DNA of 64,000 bases from Thalassobaculum sp965228445 (GTDB taxonomy: Bacteria; Pseudomonadota; Alphaproteobacteria; Thalassobaculales; Thalassobaculaceae). The stretch lies in contig OZ245813.1 of NCBI GenBank assembly GCA_965228445.1, positions 2,728,001 through 2,792,000 on the forward strand. The letters run 5' to 3'. The position numbers and the translations under genes are program-made. Below the pieces are notes generated by a model. It saw only the letters and a program-made list of their open reading frames with translations, ran no database searches and was not told the origin of the DNA. Positions 15,426-24,442 of the stretch are shown in pieces. Every line of letters begins with the position of its first letter. Position 1 is the first letter of the stretch.

Positions 15426-17603
15426 TTAGCCGAGCGTCTCGATCTTCAGCGAGGCAGTACCCTGGACCGAGACACTGTCGACGCCGTTCAGCTTGAAGGC
15501 CGAGACCGCCTGGGCGGAACCCGAACCAGACGCCACGTACAGGACATCCGACGCGGTGTCGAAGAAGTAGATGGCGGTTCCATCGTTGTTGACCGCCGAA
15601 GCCAGGCTGATGAGGTTGCTGAAGAACCCAGCCTGACCAGCGCTCACACCGGACAGATCCGACGAGTATGCCACGAACGCCGTAACGGTCTGAGCCGAAC
15701 CGGCAGCCGTCTGTCCGGTGAAGTTCAGGAAGTCACCGGTCGAAGCGAAGGTGAACACGTCCATTCCACCCGAAGCCGTACCGCTCGCCCCGAAGGTCGC
15801 ACCGACATCGGCACTGAACATGTAGTTCGCAGCCAGATTGTACTGGTCAGCCCCGTCACCGCCGTCGATGGTGTCGACATCGGCATCCGAGGTCAGGATG
15901 ATGACGTCCGCGCCAGTGCCGCCAACGATGTTATCGGCGCCGCTACCGGCGTTCAGCGTATCGGCACCGTCGTTACCGAAGATGACGTCGGCAGCCGTGG
16001 AACCGAGGATCGTGTCGGCACCGCCGCCACCAGACAGGGTGTCACCGGAAACCGAACCACCGCCGCTGACCGCGAGAATGGTGTCGGCACCGTCGCCGCC
16101 GAGGATCTGGTCGCCGCTGCTGGAACCATGAATCAGATCCCCACCGCTGGAGCCGACAAAGACGGCCGCAGACACCAGAGTGATCGTATCCAGACCGGAG
16201 ACCACCTTACCGGCCAAGCTCGCCGACTCACCACCCTCAATCTTGAGGTCAGTGCTGGCAATCGTCCCGGAGGCATCGATGCTGGACAGGCCATTGACCT
16301 GAGCGGCCGTCATCGTCGCAGCGACACCGGCCGTGTAGGCAAGGGTCTCGACGCCGCTGACCGTGTAGCCAGTGAAGTTGGTCGCAGCACCGATCGAAAC
16401 CGTGTCAGTCCCGTCGCCACCAGCGATCGTGGCAGCCGTCACGGCCGCACCACCGGTCAGAGACAGCAGGTCGTTGCCCTGGCCGCCATTGACGATGCTG
16501 CCGGCAGTGATCGTGTCGGTGATCGTGTCGTTACCCTGACCACCATAAACGGCACCAGCAGAAGCGGAACCGGACAGGCTGTCGTTACCGACGTTGCCGT
16601 ACACGATGTGGTTACCCGAGGTGGCCACGATCGTGTCGGCGTCTTGCCCACCGAAGATCGTGTCCGTCCCATCAACGGCCGTGATGCGATCTGCGCCAGC
16701 GTTACCGTAGACCAGGTCGTTACCAGCACCGCCGTTCAGCGTGTCAGCGGCATCGCCACCAACCAACGTGTCAGCATTCGCGCCACCGACGATGCTGTCC
16801 GCACCGGCGTTACCGAACAGAAGCGCCGCGCCGGAAGCATGGCTGATGATATCGTTGTCCTGACCGCCGTAGACGCTGTCAGCACCCGAACCGGTGTTGA
16901 TCGTGTCAGCACCCTGGTTGCCGTAGAGCACGTCAGCACCAGAGCCACCAACGATGGAGTCGTTCTGCTGACCACCAAAGATGGTATCAGCACCAGCACC
17001 ACCGTTCAGCACGTCGATGCCGAGGTTACCGTAGATCAGGTCCGCGCCAGCACCACCTGCGAGCGTGTCCGCACCCTGACCACCATAGATCTTGGAGTCG
17101 CCGGCGCCATCAGTGATCGAGTCGTTGCCGAGGTTACCGTAAAGAACCGCCGCACCAGAAGCAGTCACGATCGTGTCGCCACCCTGGCCACCGAAGATGG
17201 TGTCAGCACCATCAGAACCGGTGATGAGATCATCACCCTGGTTACCATAGATGAGGTCGGTGGAAGACAGCCCGGTGATGCTGTCGTTGCCATCGAAACC
17301 GAACACCTTGGAGCCGGCCGTGGCACCGGTGATCGTGTTGGCCAGCGGGTCACTGACGGTACCGTTGGTGTTGTCGCCAAACACCAGGGTCGAACTGTCG
17401 GTGAACTGAATCTGGGTCGTCGTCAGCGTGTTCGACGCGAACGGGACCGTGACCGACTTCGAGCCGATCGTCAGAGTGGTGGTGTTGGTCGCTTGACTGA
17501 CAACCACGCTCGTAGCCGAACCGCTATCAACCAGCAGCGTGTCCGCTGTGGTAAGCGCCGCGGCTTGCTCGTCCGTGATCGTCGAAAAAACGAAGGTTGC
17601 CAT
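15426..17603 (-). CDS. RTX calcium-binding repeat protein, probable type I secreted S-layer protein or adhesin
   Basis: The 725-residue protein starts MATFVFSTITDEQAAALTTA without a Sec signal peptide. From about residue 100 to 380, and again at about 500-590, it carries nonapeptide RTX repeats (G-G-x-G-x-D type) that bind calcium in a beta-roll. In the first block units of the kind LIYGNLGND alternate with TIFGGQGAD. The last 130 or so residues are repeat-free and end VSVQGTASLKIETLG, fitting an uncleaved C-terminal type I secretion signal. There is no cysteine; Ser, Thr, Ala, Gly and Asp dominate. No protease or lipase motif is visible, so a structural or adhesive role is more likely. Its codons are more GC-rich and uniform than those of its neighbours, which suggests strong expression. 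A TAGGAG site lies 11 nt before ATG 17603. Confidence 0.9.
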   Translation of the reverse strand: MATFVFSTITDEQAAALTTADTLLVDSGSATSVVVSQATNTTTLTIGSKSVTVPFASNTLTTTQIQFTDSSTLVFGDNTNGTVSDPLANTITGATAGSKVFGFDGNDSITGLSSTDLIYGNQGDDLITGSDGADTIFGGQGGDTIVTASGAAVLYGNLGNDSITDGAGDSKIYGGQGADTLAGGAGADLIYGNLGIDVLNGGAGADTIFGGQQNDSIVGGSGADVLYGNQGADTINTGSGADSVYGGQDNDIISHASGAALLFGNAGADSIVGGANADTLVGGDAADTLNGGAGNDLVYGNAGADRITAVDGTDTIFGGQDADTIVATSGNHIVYGNVGNDSLSGSASAGAVYGGQGNDTITDTITAGSIVNGGQGNDLLSLTGGAAVTAATIAGGDGTDTVSIGAATNFTGYTVSGVETLAYTAGVAATMTAAQVNGLSSIDASGTIASTDLKIEGGESASLAGKVVSGLDTITLVSAAVFVGSSGGDLIHGSSSGDQILGGDGADTILAVSGGGSVSGDTLSGGGGADTILGSTAADVIFGNDGADTLNAGSGADNIVGGTGADVIILTSDADVDTIDGGDGADQYNLAANYMFSADVGATFGASGTASGGMDVFTFASTGDFLNFTGQTAAGSAQTVTAFVAYSSDLSGVSAGQAGFFSNLISLASAVNNDGTAIYFFDTASDVLYVASGSGSAQAVSAFKLNGVDSVSVQGTASLKIETLG

Positions 17604-18349
17604 GATCTCGTTGACTCCTACGTGTTGGTTCTAGCCTTGGCGCTAGACGGCTCCCCGCTCCCCAAGACCACGATATCTTATGCGTGCTGGATCTTACTGT
17701 CTGCACGCTCTCGTTACGAGTTTGTTCCTACCTGCCATGGAATTGATATGCAAGCGCATTGTGGTGCTCATTCGCGCGATCACAGTTCGTTACGCCGGCA
17801 CGTGTTGCGTTTTGAACACAGCCACTCCCAACAGGCTTTTTAATTGGTGCCTTAAACCCATACGGCCGTCAACTGCCGTTGCTGAGTATGAAGCTTGTGC
17901 AATCCCCCTTTGCCGAACAACCAACCGTCCGCGGCCTGGCCGGACTGATTAGCGGTTTAAAGGGCGTGTGCCGGGATAACCGCCGGCGTCGCGCCGATCC
18001 CAGCCTCGGTTTCCGCACCCGCGCCACCCTCCAATTTCTCGGCAGGGCGCTAACTCGGTTGGATTTAACACAAATCGGACGTGCACTCTCCCGGACCCGC
18101 CCGCGCGGTTGGCGCGCGACAACTCGGGCGCGAAATAATCTTGCGCATGGCATCGGGCCGCCGCCCGGCCGGGCGTGCGCCCCCGCGGCGATGTTCCACG
18201 GTGGCGCGAGCGCCGGCCATCGCGGGCCGTTCCGGTTGCCTTGTCGGACGGTTTCGGATCATGGTGTGCGCGCCAGGCCCGGCGACCCGAAGGAGCGGCC
18301 GGCCTGGCCTGCGATCCGCGTCGTCCCGTCTCAGAAAGAGGTGTTCCCC
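17604..18349. other. 746-bp intergenic region at the composition boundary
   Basis: No convincing gene is seen between the divergent RTX and mutase-like genes. Open frames that run into the mutase-like gene from upstream lack family similarity before its ATG at 18350. The RTX side (17604 to about 17880) is of moderate GC and must hold the RTX promoter. A possible TTGCAT-N17-TAGGAA pair lies about 130 bp before the start on the minus strand, but it is weak. From about 17920 onward the sequence has the high GC of the core genome. Confidence 0.5.
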
Positions 18350-19573
18350 ATGAAGCGCGCACTCGTCATCGGTGGCGGATTTGCCGGCTGTGCCGCCGCC
18401 CACCAGCTCTCCCTGCTCGGGGGCTGGGACATCGATCTGGTGGAACGGGCGCCGTTCCTCGGTGGCGGGGTGAAGACCCACTGGCGCGGCGGTCACCCCT
18501 TCACCTTCGGTCCGAGGCACTTCCTGACCCCGTCGGAGGAGCTCTTCGACTACCTGAACGCCATCGTGCCGATGCGCAAGCTCGACCACGAGTTCATCAC
18601 CTATGTGGAAAAGGACCGGAACTTCTACTCGTTCCCGATCCACGAGGACGACCTGCCGCGGATGCCGGAGCGCGAGGAGATCCACAAGGAGATCGCCGAG
18701 GCCCAGGAGATCCGCGGCTGGAACAACGCCCGGAACTTCGAGGAGTACTGGCGCGCCTCGATCGGCGACACGCTCTACCGCAAGATGGTCGACGGCTATT
18801 CCCGCAAGATGTGGCAGGTCGACAGCAACACCGAGCTCGACGATTTCGGCTGGTCGCCCAAGGGCGTTGCGATCAAGAGCGGCTCGCGCGAGGGATGGGA
18901 CACCGCGATCAGCGCCTATCCGCTGGCCGCCGACGGCTACGACCGCTATTTCCAGGTCGCCACCGCCGGGGTGAACGTGAAGACCCGCACCGAGATAGAA
19001 CGGTTCGATATCGAGAACAAGCGGGTGCAGATCGCCGGCGCGTGGCACGGCTACGACCTGATCGTCAGCACGATCGCCCCGGACACCCTGATGAACAACG
19101 CCTTCGGCGAGCTGCCCTTCGTCGGCCGCGACTTCATCACCATCATCCTGCCGGTCGAGCACGCGTTCCCGGACAAGACCTACTTCACCTACTACGCCGG
19201 CGACGAGCCCTATACCCGGATCGTCGAGTACAAAAAGTTCACCCAGCACAAGGCGCCGTCGACCCTGCTCGGCATCGAGATCCCGAGCTTCTCCAACCGG
19301 CTCTATCCGCTGCCGATCAAGAAGCACATCGCCCGGGCCTACCAGTATTTCGACGCGATGCCGGAGGGGGTGGTCTCCATGGGCCGGGCCGGCAGCTACA
19401 AGTATATCGACATCGACGACCTGATCCTGCAGGCTATGACCTTCGCCAAGGAGCTCGACGCCGGCGGCCTGTCGCACCCGGTGCCGATCTACGGGGCCGA
19501 CCAGTCGGCGCCGAGCCTGCTGACCAAGACCATGGTGGACGAGGGCGTGGTCCCGGACGGCCGGGCGGACTGA
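18350..19573 (+). CDS. UDP-galactopyranose-mutase-like flavoprotein
   Basis: The 407-residue protein begins MKRALVIGGGFAGCAAAHQ, a Rossmann FAD-binding G-x-G-x-x-G motif at residues 8-13. A glutamate follows at the end of the second strand (IDLVERAPFLGGG). The layout and segments such as YSFPIHEDDLPRM and YSRKMWQVDSNTELDDF (the place of the YTKKQWG-like motif) resemble UDP-galactopyranose mutase. That enzyme interconverts UDP-Galp and UDP-Galf for surface glycans. Several canonical mutase residues differ, so substrate is uncertain. ATG 18350 was chosen because the FAD motif follows directly and upstream codons look non-coding. It faces the convergent oxidoreductase gene 15 bp away and opens the glycan locus. 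Confidence 0.7.
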   Translation: MKRALVIGGGFAGCAAAHQLSLLGGWDIDLVERAPFLGGGVKTHWRGGHPFTFGPRHFLTPSEELFDYLNAIVPMRKLDHEFITYVEKDRNFYSFPIHEDDLPRMPEREEIHKEIAEAQEIRGWNNARNFEEYWRASIGDTLYRKMVDGYSRKMWQVDSNTELDDFGWSPKGVAIKSGSREGWDTAISAYPLAADGYDRYFQVATAGVNVKTRTEIERFDIENKRVQIAGAWHGYDLIVSTIAPDTLMNNAFGELPFVGRDFITIILPVEHAFPDKTYFTYYAGDEPYTRIVEYKKFTQHKAPSTLLGIEIPSFSNRLYPLPIKKHIARAYQYFDAMPEGVVSMGRAGSYKYIDIDDLILQAMTFAKELDAGGLSHPVPIYGADQSAPSLLTKTMVDEGVVPDGRAD

Positions 19574-19588
19574 CCCGGGCCCGGAGCG

Positions 19589-20653
19589 CTATCCGGGGCG
19601 GCCGAGCCGCTCGGAGACGGCTCCGCCGCGCAGATCGACCCAGCCGCCGGTCTCCATGCTGGCATACAGGGCGTGCATCAGCCGCAGCGAGGTCATCGCC
19701 GCGTCGACATCGACCGGCGGCGGGCCGCCGGTCTCGATCGCCTCCAGCACATCGCGCAGCAGCGGCCCGTGACCCAGGCCGTAGCTGCTCGGCACGTCCT
19801 GGCTGTGACGCCGTTCCACATCGGTCTCCGACGGGTCCTGCTCGACGCAGAACCAGTCCTCCAGCCGGTTCAAGGCCGAGCCGCCGACCTTGACCCGGGC
19901 CTTCTCGCCGACGAGCTGGACCGAGGCCTCGAAGTCGCGGTCGCGGGCCGCGGTGGTGCCGACGATGGTGCCGACCGCGCCCGACTCGAACTCCACCACC
20001 GCGGCGGCGGTGTCCTCGGCCTCCAGCCGGTTCACCAGCGCCTTGCCGACCGCGCAGACCCGGGCGATCGGGCCGCCCAGCCATTGCAGCGCGTCCAGGT
20101 GGTGGATCGCCTGCTGTGCCAGCACCCCGCCGTCCATCCGCCAGGTGCCGTGCCAGCCGTCCTCATAATAGTCCTGATAGCGGCACCAGTGGACCCGAAC
20201 CTCGGCGGCGATCAGCCGGCCGAAGGCGCCCGACTCGACCTTGTCGCGCACGAAGCGCATGGCCGGGTTGTAGCGGTTCTGCTTCACCACGGCCGCCATC
20301 AGCCCGGCCGCCTTCGCCGTGTCGCGGATCGCCTCGGCATCGTCCAGCCGGAGCGCCACGGGCTTTTCGATCAGCACGTTGCAGCCGCGCCCAAGCAGGG
20401 CGAGCGCGTCGCGGGCGTGGTTGCCCGACTCGGTGAGGATGCAGACCAGATCGGGATTCAGGGCGACCAGGGAGTCGAGATCCGTCACCGCCGCGCCGCC
20501 GGTGACCGAGACGAACCCCTCGGCCAGGTCACGCTGCCGATCGCAGGCCCCGACCACCTCCGCCCGATCCGCCAGTTCGCCGGCCAGAACCTCGCGATAC
20601 CGGCTCGACACCCGGCCGCACCCCAGCACCGCCACCTTGAAACGTCTCTGCAT
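19589..20653 (-). CDS. Gfo/Idh/MocA family oxidoreductase
   Basis: The 354-residue enzyme has an N-terminal NAD(P)-binding Rossmann fold (VAVLGCGRVSSRYREVL, about residues 7-23), the family's EKP motif in LIEKPVAL (about 95-102), and a C-terminal dimerisation and substrate domain of the usual length. A putative catalytic histidine pair lies in QQAIHHLDALQWLGG. Members oxidise or reduce sugar hydroxyls, for example UDP-HexNAc 3-dehydrogenases of glycan loci. The setting beside the mutase-like gene and the GT4 operon favours a nucleotide-sugar substrate, but none can be named. A GGAGG-like site precedes the ATG at 20653. Confidence 0.85.
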   Translation of the reverse strand: MQRRFKVAVLGCGRVSSRYREVLAGELADRAEVVGACDRQRDLAEGFVSVTGGAAVTDLDSLVALNPDLVCILTESGNHARDALALLGRGCNVLIEKPVALRLDDAEAIRDTAKAAGLMAAVVKQNRYNPAMRFVRDKVESGAFGRLIAAEVRVHWCRYQDYYEDGWHGTWRMDGGVLAQQAIHHLDALQWLGGPIARVCAVGKALVNRLEAEDTAAAVVEFESGAVGTIVGTTAARDRDFEASVQLVGEKARVKVGGSALNRLEDWFCVEQDPSETDVERRHSQDVPSSYGLGHGPLLRDVLEAIETGGPPPVDVDAAMTSLRLMHALYASMETGGWVDLRGGAVSERLGRPG

Positions 20654-20734
20654 GCACCTCGCCTCCCTCGCCGTCGGATATCTCCGGCGCGGCTGCAGGA
20701 TTCGGGGATTCGGCCGCGCTGTCGATAGGCGTAG

Positions 20735-22414
20735 CTATCGGGACAGGGAGACCGCGCCGAACTTGGCCAGCCAGATCACCGTGCGGACCATTTGGGCGCG
20801 GCCCTGGGCCGGCACGGTCGCCGCCAGATCCGACAGCCGGACCCCGCCCGCGGCGAGCCGATCCTTCAGGGCATGACAGCCCTGGGCGTCCAGCACCAGG
20901 CCGGGGGTGAAATTGGTCATGCCGTTGGCCAGCAGCCGCGCGATCGTGTCGGGATCGCGGACCGGGGTGATGACGCTCTCGCCGTCGAACGGGTGCGAGG
21001 CGAAACCGGCGAACACCGTGGTCGGATCCTCCAGCACCGGGGCCGGCCCGCTCGGCGCCTGAACGGCCTCCGGGGCGCTGGCACGGATCTCCGCCAGTTC
21101 GGCCCACAGTTCCTGATAGCGCGGCACCACCGCCGACCAGTCATAGACCGTCCGGGCCCGCGCCTGGCCGGCCTCCCCCATCCGCCGGCGCATGTCGGGA
21201 CTGACCGCCAGCCGCCAGATCGCCTGGGCCGCGGCGTCGACCTCCACCTCGGTCATCAGGCAGACCGTGCCGATGAACCGGTCGTAGGTCATCGCCCCCT
21301 CGGCGTAGCTCTTCGCCAGCCCGCCGCCGAACCCGCTAGGGATCATGCGGGTGGGGACCCGGAAGCCGACCTCCCGATCGGGCACGGTGTCCTTGTAGCC
21401 GTCCCAGTCGCTGACCACGCAGGGCAGACCGGCGGCCATCGCCTCGATCGGCGTGATGCCGAAGCTCTCCTGAATGTTGTCGGACAGGGACAGGAAGATG
21501 TCGGCCGCCGCCCAGCTCGCCCAGGAGTCCGGACCCGGGGTGCCGTCGAGGAAATGCACCGGCACGTCGGGACAGGCCTCCAGCGCCGACTCGCGGAAGG
21601 TTGGCCCCACATGTTTGTTGGCGAACTGTCCGGTCATCAGAAAATGCAGCTTCCGGCCGTCCTGTTTCAGGCGCTCCTGGGCCCGCTGCATCGCCACGTA
21701 CATTGGATAGGGATGAGCCTTGGCGTGGAAGGCGAGGCGGCCGAGGAACAGCACGACGATGTCGTCCTCCCCCACCCCCAGCCGGGCCCGCAGCGTCCGC
21801 CGGGCTTCGGCATCGGCGCCATGGCGGGCATAGAACGCCGCGTCGAGACCGAGCGGAATCGTTTCCAGCCGGGCCGGCAGCCGAGGCCGCGTGCCATGGA
21901 TCGAGGCCAGGCGCTCGGCATAGCGGTGATGCATGCCGTCGATCACGTCGCGTACCGCCCGGGACGTGCAGATCAGCGCGTCCCAGGGCTGCAGGGGGGC
22001 GGTCAGATAGGCGGCCAGCCCGGCCTGCACCTCCTTGCTGGAGATCGTGTGGGTGATGCCGCAGAGGGAATAGCTGCGGCTGCCGGCCGGCGCCCGCCGC
22101 TTGGCATATCCGGACAGCATCGGGTCGGCGCAGAACAGGGTCCCGATACGGCCAAGCCCGGCATGATCGCCGGTCAGTACCACATCCGCCCGGGCCGAGC
22201 CCTCGGTCCGGGCGGCGCCGTATTCCGCCACCGACTCCACGAACGGGGCGCGGAACGACGGGTCGGAGACCGCGCCGACGATCTCCTCGCAACCGCCGTG
22301 GCGCACGTAACCTTCCAGGAAACTGGCGCTGGCCACGTGGCGTCCCTTCAGCTCGTTGCGCTTAATCTGAAAGGAGTCGGGATGATACAGCAGCGCCGCG
22401 TTGGTCCTGGTCAC
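20735..22414 (-). CDS. glycosyltransferase family 4
   Basis: The product is about 559 residues from a GTG start at 22414. The start is supported by a TAGGAC site and by position 10 bp after the upstream stop. An ATG further upstream at 22459 would overlap the preceding gene. The protein has the two-Rossmann GT-B fold. The C-terminal domain contains VLFLGRLAFHAKAHP, then the nucleotide-sugar E-x7-E motif in ESFGITPIEAMAAGLPCVV. A C-terminal tail of about 100 residues follows the GT domain. It is the last gene of a minus-strand operon with two methyltransferases and an unknown protein. The family uses retaining chemistry; donor and acceptor are unknown. Confidence 0.85.
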   Translation of the reverse strand: MTRTNAALLYHPDSFQIKRNELKGRHVASASFLEGYVRHGGCEEIVGAVSDPSFRAPFVESVAEYGAARTEGSARADVVLTGDHAGLGRIGTLFCADPMLSGYAKRRAPAGSRSYSLCGITHTISSKEVQAGLAAYLTAPLQPWDALICTSRAVRDVIDGMHHRYAERLASIHGTRPRLPARLETIPLGLDAAFYARHGADAEARRTLRARLGVGEDDIVVLFLGRLAFHAKAHPYPMYVAMQRAQERLKQDGRKLHFLMTGQFANKHVGPTFRESALEACPDVPVHFLDGTPGPDSWASWAAADIFLSLSDNIQESFGITPIEAMAAGLPCVVSDWDGYKDTVPDREVGFRVPTRMIPSGFGGGLAKSYAEGAMTYDRFIGTVCLMTEVEVDAAAQAIWRLAVSPDMRRRMGEAGQARARTVYDWSAVVPRYQELWAELAEIRASAPEAVQAPSGPAPVLEDPTTVFAGFASHPFDGESVITPVRDPDTIARLLANGMTNFTPGLVLDAQGCHALKDRLAAGGVRLSDLAATVPAQGRAQMVRTVIWLAKFGAVSLSR

Positions 22415-22424
22415 GTCTGAAGTC

Positions 22425-23468
22425 CTATTGTTGCCCGGCGATGTATGACGCGGCGGCATCGAAGGCGTCCATGATGTTGTTCACGGAATCGGGCTTCCAG
22501 ACGAACCGCCGGGCCGGCGTGGCGCCGGGAAAACTCCCGTGCGGCGCCACGCCCAGAAGCTCCGCCATCCGCTCGAGGCCGCCGCCCTGCCGGGTGACGG
22601 CCTCGGGCAGCTTCTCCACCGGCAGGAAGCAGACCGAACTGGTGGTCCCCATGAAGTAGCTGATGAAGGCGGGCCCGCCGTTATCGGCCAGGTTCAGGAT
22701 GCACTGGCGATACAGGGCGACCCGCAGTTCCAGGTCGATCGCCCCCATCGGGTAGGACGGCACGTCGCCGAAGGCACCGATATCCAGCCCCGCCGTCACC
22801 AGGTCGGTATCCGGCAGGATGATCGGATCGAAGCCGCGCGCCCGGATCCGGGCGGCCGCGTCCAGCCAGGCCGACAGGTTGGAGTTGCGGGCGGTCTCGA
22901 TCGTCGAACTGCGCAGGGTCAGCGACACCGGCCGTCCGCGAGGGGCATGACGCGCGAGCCAGGACCGCACCTTGCGCCCGGCTGCCTCGCCCGGGGCGAA
23001 GGTGTCGAGCTCCTCCGGCGTGGGGTTCTGCCAGAACAGGTCGACCAGCATGAATGGAATGCGCGGATCGCTCTGGCTGTAGTTCGGGGGAAAGAGCTGG
23101 CTGGGATGGATCGCCCGCAGCATCTGGACGAAATCCTCCCGCCGCTCGTAGACGGACACCCCGAGGCAGCGCCGGGCGATATGGGCATGGGCGGCCATGA
23201 TGTGGCGCAGGCGCCAGGTCTTCTCGGCCGGGTCCAGGCTCTTGTCCTTGGGCGTCAGATCCCGGAACCGCCCGTCCGGCCCGGCAACGAAGATCACATG
23301 GAACCCGGCGGCGCCCGCCCGCAGCGACCACATGTTGGCGAACACGAAGAAGTTCATGACGTCGAACGTCACCGGGCTGACCGCGAGGTCATAGATGGCG
23401 AACAGGGCGGGCGTGAAGGTCGGCCCCGGGCCCGGCTGGCCGGCGGGGTCGCTCGGCGGTGAACTCAT
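22425..23468 (-). CDS. unknown 347-residue protein in the glycan operon
   Basis: I do not recognise this family. The protein looks soluble, with no signal peptide or transmembrane helix. Segments such as GFHVIFVAGPDGRFRD, the SWLARHAPRGRPVSLTLR strand, ARGFDPIILPDTDLV and CILNLADNGGPAFISYFMGT suggest an alternating alpha/beta fold. The last part recalls the C-terminal half of GT-B enzymes that check whether a site is empty or occupied, but this is a weak impression. Its start overlaps the upstream FkbM stop by 4 bp (ATGA) and its stop lies 10 bp before the GT4 start, so it is translationally coupled in the operon. It could be a glycosyltransferase of an unnamed family or a glycan-chain modifier. 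Confidence 0.6.
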   Translation of the reverse strand: MSSPPSDPAGQPGPGPTFTPALFAIYDLAVSPVTFDVMNFFVFANMWSLRAGAAGFHVIFVAGPDGRFRDLTPKDKSLDPAEKTWRLRHIMAAHAHIARRCLGVSVYERREDFVQMLRAIHPSQLFPPNYSQSDPRIPFMLVDLFWQNPTPEELDTFAPGEAAGRKVRSWLARHAPRGRPVSLTLRSSTIETARNSNLSAWLDAAARIRARGFDPIILPDTDLVTAGLDIGAFGDVPSYPMGAIDLELRVALYRQCILNLADNGGPAFISYFMGTTSSVCFLPVEKLPEAVTRQGGGLERMAELLGVAPHGSFPGATPARRFVWKPDSVNNIMDAFDAAASYIAGQQ

Positions 23469-24442
23469 GCCGGATTCATCCAGTCGCTCTCGTACACCTC
23501 GTTGCGTTCCAGCATCGGCTCGCCGAAGAAGCGGCCGTAGTCCGCCCGCGCCTGCTCGTAGAGGTCGCCGGACACCGTCCGCGCCCGCAGCGCGGCGAGG
23601 GTGAACAGCTTGCGCAGGTAGCGTCGCAGCGCCGGCTCCCGGTCGGGCCGGGCATCGATCTCGGCCAGGTGTTCCAGGCAGGTCACCGCGTAGTCGGCCA
23701 TGCCGTTGCGCAGGGCGAACACGGCGAGCTTGGTGAGGCCGGCCGCGGCCGCTTCCCCGCCCCAGGCGGCGACCGTGTCGGGCCGGCGGGCGAACACCCC
23801 GTCGCAGCCGGTCAGGACGCCGTAATTGTCGTCGCCGACCAGATAGCTGACCGGCTGGCCCCGGCCGGCATAGTCGAAGCGCATCAGCCGGAACCGGTGG
23901 CCGTCGATCAGGTGCTCCAGGATCTGCGAGGCGGTCTGCCGCTCGAACGACTCGTCGAACTGGATCTCCACCCGCAGGGCCAGCACCCGCTCCAGGGTCC
24001 TTGCGGCCCCCTGCAGGACCGGCAGCTCCGCCCCCTCCACATCGACCTTCAGGAAATCGGCCGACTTGCCGGCGGCGGCGAACTCGCTGTCGAGCGTCGT
24101 GCTCGGTACCTCGACCGCGCCCTCCACCGTGCCCTCGTCGGGCCGAACCTGGCCGAACCAGATGCTCTGCGGGTTCGGCTTATGCGCGCCGACATAGCCG
24201 CGATGGGCGGTCAGCCACAGGGTCAGGGTCGTGTCCGTTACCGCGCCGAGGGCGCAGGGCCGGACCGTCACATCCTCCCGGGCGGCATATTTGGCGGCCA
24301 GGCGCGCTGCCTCGACCGGCTCGGGTTCGTACATGGTGTAGGCGAGCGGCGCCTCGAAGCCGCGCCAGGAGGGATGGATGCCGTAGCGCCCGCCCGCATC
24401 GGCGACGACGGTGGTCCACGGGTCGGCCGGCTGCATGCTCAT
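23465..24442 (-). CDS. FkbM family methyltransferase
   Basis: The protein is 325 residues from ATG 24442, chosen because that ATG forms an ATGA overlap with the upstream methyltransferase stop. A frame extending to 24484 lies wholly inside that gene. It carries the FkbM fold: an EPEPVEAARLAAKYA helix after the SAM site, and DFLKVDVEGAELPVLQGA, the D-V-E-G-x-E motif of the family. The C-terminal 100 residues are helical and may bind a partner. The gene sits between a SAM methyltransferase and an unknown protein with 4-bp overlaps on both sides. It probably O-methylates a sugar in the same glycan. Confidence 0.82.
   Translation of the reverse strand: MSMQPADPWTTVVADAGGRYGIHPSWRGFEAPLAYTMYEPEPVEAARLAAKYAAREDVTVRPCALGAVTDTTLTLWLTAHRGYVGAHKPNPQSIWFGQVRPDEGTVEGAVEVPSTTLDSEFAAAGKSADFLKVDVEGAELPVLQGAARTLERVLALRVEIQFDESFERQTASQILEHLIDGHRFRLMRFDYAGRGQPVSYLVGDDNYGVLTGCDGVFARRPDTVAAWGGEAAAAGLTKLAVFALRNGMADYAVTCLEHLAEIDARPDREPALRRYLRKLFTLAALRARTVSGDLYEQARADYGRFFGEPMLERNEVYESDWMNPA

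Noticed and set aside
15426..17603. Possibility that the repeats are a CRISPR array or satellite
   Set aside because: The repeats are codon-phased, diverged at the DNA level and encode the RTX nonapeptide. No identical repeat with unique spacers was seen anywhere in the window.
15411..17843. Long open frame (about 810 codons) on the plus strand opposite the RTX gene
   Set aside because: It is a shadow of the repetitive, GC-rich RTX sequence. It has no fold or family similarity, and the RTX frame fully explains the region.
17879..18349. N-terminal extension of the mutase-like protein by about 157 residues
   Set aside because: The FAD motif starts directly after ATG 18350, as in the family, and the upstream codons show no similarity and poor codon use.
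20792..22420. Long plus-strand frame opposite the GT4 gene
   Set aside because: It is Gly-, His- and Arg-rich without motifs, and the opposite strand carries a clear GT4 with its E-x7-E motif.
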